Positions 61,758-64,000 of a DNA stretch of 64,000 nt are shown here, in pieces. Within the stretch, counting starts at the first letter, position 1. Each line of letters starts with the position of its first letter. Made by a program: the position numbers and the translations under genes. Where the stretch lies: positions 11,243,501 to 11,307,500 of the forward strand of contig CM072862.1 in assembly GCA_036937835.1 (NCBI GenBank), in the 5' to 3' direction. The notes beneath the pieces are model-generated. The model did not search any database, had not been told where the DNA came from, and worked only from the letters and a program-made list of their open reading frames with translations. The stretch comes from Pampus argenteus. Its lineage: Eukaryota; Chordata; Actinopteri; Scombriformes; Stromateidae.

Positions 61758-61934
61758 GTTTGACGACCAGAGTTGCTATTTATGGTTGGGGACATCTTTT
61801 CCGTTTGGACCTTCTAAATAAGGAGTGCAACGTGTTGTCTGCCACGCACTGGAAAACATACCAGGTATTGTTGTCAAGTAACATTAACCATAAATATTGC
61901 AGCAAAAGTTCAACTCAGGCACGGAGAGCAGCAG
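61758..61934 (+). CDS. Candidate internal exon B
   Basis: The acceptor (CTTTCCCTCCAACAG|GT) is strong and the donor (CAG|GTAAGTGAG) matches the full consensus. The 177-bp segment is a multiple of three, phase 1 at both ends, and open in the required frame. The translation includes YGWGHLFRLDLLNKECNVL. A weaker alternative donor (CAG|GTATTG) lies at 61,865. The frame stops soon after the main donor, as expected if an intron begins there. I do not recognise the peptide, and no domain can be named. It could be a real exon of a larger plus-strand gene, or a chance frame. Confidence 0.35.
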
Positions 61935-64000
61935 GTAAGTGAGCTGTCAATCAACCTATTATCAGCCTACTACTACTAAATCTTTAGATTTTATTAACAG
62001 AGCAATCATTTCCAATGACCGCAGGCACACCTGTTAGAGGGTCCGAATTTAGCGATTGAAATGATGCATTATGAAAAATTATTGACTTAAAAATGGCTGA
62101 AATGACTTTAAATGGTGAAATGGTGAAAAATGGCCCCATTACAGGGTGCCATTGTATTCATAGAGCTGGGGTTACAACTGAAAAGTGCAAAATGGATGTG
62201 AGGCCGCTGCATAATTTTGAATGTACTGCAAATACATGACAGACAATAAATCCCAGTGAATATTAGAGCAGTATAAACAGTTTATAGGCAGTAAACAACC
62301 AAACTAAACGTATGAAATAATGCAAACAAACTTCTTGAATCAGTGGTTATGTCAACTAGTAGAATAATTACACAAACCTTGTAAAGGACTTTACTATTAA
62401 TGCTTACTGACAACACTGCCAACACAGAGAGGCTGAAAAGGCTCTTTTTGATGCAGACAAATACTGTGTTGGAATCACTGTCAGTGTATAATGAAATGGG
62501 GTATTTATGCAGCCGTGCACACAGTTCAAACTGATGCTAAGCTTGTCGACAGACAGAATCTGTAATCAGTCACCAACTCAGGGCCTGAGGGGACGTGCTG
62601 TTTTAATCAAATCAGAAGGAAAACAAAAAAAGCCTCAAAGAATAGAAACCACCAGTCTGTAGACATTTTACAAGTTTTCAACCTTTTTTTTTATTTTTTA
62701 TTTTTGCATAGCTTGATGAGCTTGTGACAAGAAACACAAGAGGCAGTGTTCGTACAGTAAGAGAGAGCTTTGTGGAGCTTAGTAGCAAAACGGAAGAAAT
62801 CTATGTTCACAGTAGAATTTTTGTGGTATTTTAGATTTCATACCAGGCAAAGAAGGAAATGAACAAAATACCAACAGCTGAATGCGGGAATGCAAAGTCT
62901 CTTTAACAGACTCTGGCATCACACTCCTGTCAACATTACCTGGGGGAGAACTATGAGCTAATTAACCATCAGCCACATTACGCACCACAGCACACTCTGG
63001 CACTTGTAGTAGATAATTAAAGGTAGAATAGATCAGAACATTATATGCCATTTGACAGTTGCTGTTATCCAATACACTACAAGGTCAAGGCAGGAATCAA
63101 ACCCCTAACCCTTGCAGAATTAGGGTCACACTTAACCCACTTTGACCCATATACTGTATAGGACACCAATGTAACACTCCTGTGGCCAAAGAAAATTAAA
63201 CCTTTTTTCACAGTAATATCTCATACAGCTGTTCAAATTAGATGAAGGTCACGAAACAAAACAGTCTCAAAGTGAGACCTCAGTTTAACTGTGGTTGAGG
63301 AAGTATGCACCTGTAAACATACATATACTGATACTCTGCAACTCTCCATGTCCTAATCATAGCAAATAACGTACACTTTACTTTTGTGGTAATATCTTGA
63401 GAAATTATCATCGAATGACTCTTCATTTACTCACTTGGTAGATATGGCCAATGTTTACTCAGCTGAACATATACATAATATTTTGTTTTTCTCTTCATAG
63501 TACAGTAGAAAAATATATACATTATGAGGTTGAATCTCTTTCTGCTCCAGTGCCTCTCACTGCTCCTTAGCTTTTATATTATATACAGTTGTAATAAAAA
63601 TGGGGTTTTCTTTGGAAAATTATCCCACCATGCTGTGTGTGATATGAAAGGACAGTATTATGGAACTACTGCGTGGAATAGTAATGGCTTTATATTGTAG
63701 GGTGAGTGCCTTATTCTAGTGATTTATGTCCTGAACCTTAAGTTAACAGCAAGTGAGACTAAAACGAAAAGTCTTGCCAAATGCTGGCGTACATGTTGAG
63801 TGGCAGACTGCAAATGTGTTTCAAATTCACAGTTTAGCAGAACGTCACATATGCCTTGGGAACAAGGGTTTGCACAAACACATGAAATGTTCCTATTACT
63901 GAAAGCAACAACAGCATCACTACAGCTCTTGTTAAAAATATGAAACATGCATGGAGATATATTCCAAAATATTCATCATCTCTGGTGCACAGAGCTGATT
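61935..64000. other. Gene-free stretch to the window end
   Basis: Apart from a possible SINE remnant at 63,080-63,140, nothing is recognised. A T-rich tract lies at 62,683-62,706. Confidence 0.5.
63080..63140 (-). mobile_element. Possible tRNA-derived SINE head, antisense
   Basis: On the minus strand GGGTTAGGGGTTTGATTCCT resembles the RNA polymerase III box B (GGTTCGANTCC) of fish tRNA-derived SINEs. No box A or tail is visible, so this is weak. Confidence 0.3.

Overview
The window looks like nuclear DNA of a ray-finned fish, most likely a percomorph. It is AT-rich and CpG-poor, dotted with CA/GT, CT, ATT and TGAGA microsatellites. It carries decayed copies of teleost-type mobile elements: a Tc1/mariner-like transposase fossil, RTE-like and Rex1/L2-like non-LTR fragments, SINE tails, foldback elements, and a hAT element of the ZMYM1-like type. 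There is no operon structure and no recognisable complete protein gene, rRNA or tRNA. The region is either intergenic or deep inside long introns.

Layout: 1-42,669 is mostly featureless sequence with microsatellites and scattered repeat fossils. These include foldbacks at 11,042-11,164 and 33,942-34,095, a dispersed repeat present twice (about 6,635 and 16,120), a Tc1-like fossil at 12,250-12,830, and antisense LINE pieces at 22,690-23,010, 24,725-24,800, 26,649-26,912 and 38,961-39,075. Region 42,670-54,054 is the most unusual part. A 1,449-bp internally deleted hAT element with a perfect 8-bp target-site duplication is followed by about 200 bp of flank, then a 102-bp solo copy of the element's 3' end, then a 5.36-kb satellite. 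The satellite is built from 14- and 18-bp monomers, organised into 618-bp higher-order units and again into a tandem 2,290-bp super-duplication. After it come 2.6 kb of single-copy DNA with a CpG-rich, promoter-like island (about 51,780-52,225). A second, nearly identical hAT copy (52,406-53,853) follows. Its right flank, including the target-site duplication, is a copy of the first element's right flank, while its left flank is unrelated.

Region 54,055-64,000 returns to ordinary sequence, with a dispersed repeat (about 55,355-55,640), a SINE (56,690-56,935), a perfect 15-bp hairpin (60,614-60,649) and two candidate coding exons (58,976-59,101 and 61,758-61,934). Both candidate exons have canonical splice sites and mutually compatible phase-1 boundaries. 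I do not recognise the peptide they would encode.

The very long minus-strand open frames across 44,261-49,773 arise from the repeat sequence and are not annotated as genes. The most interesting signal is the satellite, with its nested duplications, sitting between two hAT copies that share one flank. It suggests a recent rearrangement or insertion of the satellite segment through homology in the transposon, unless it is an assembly error.
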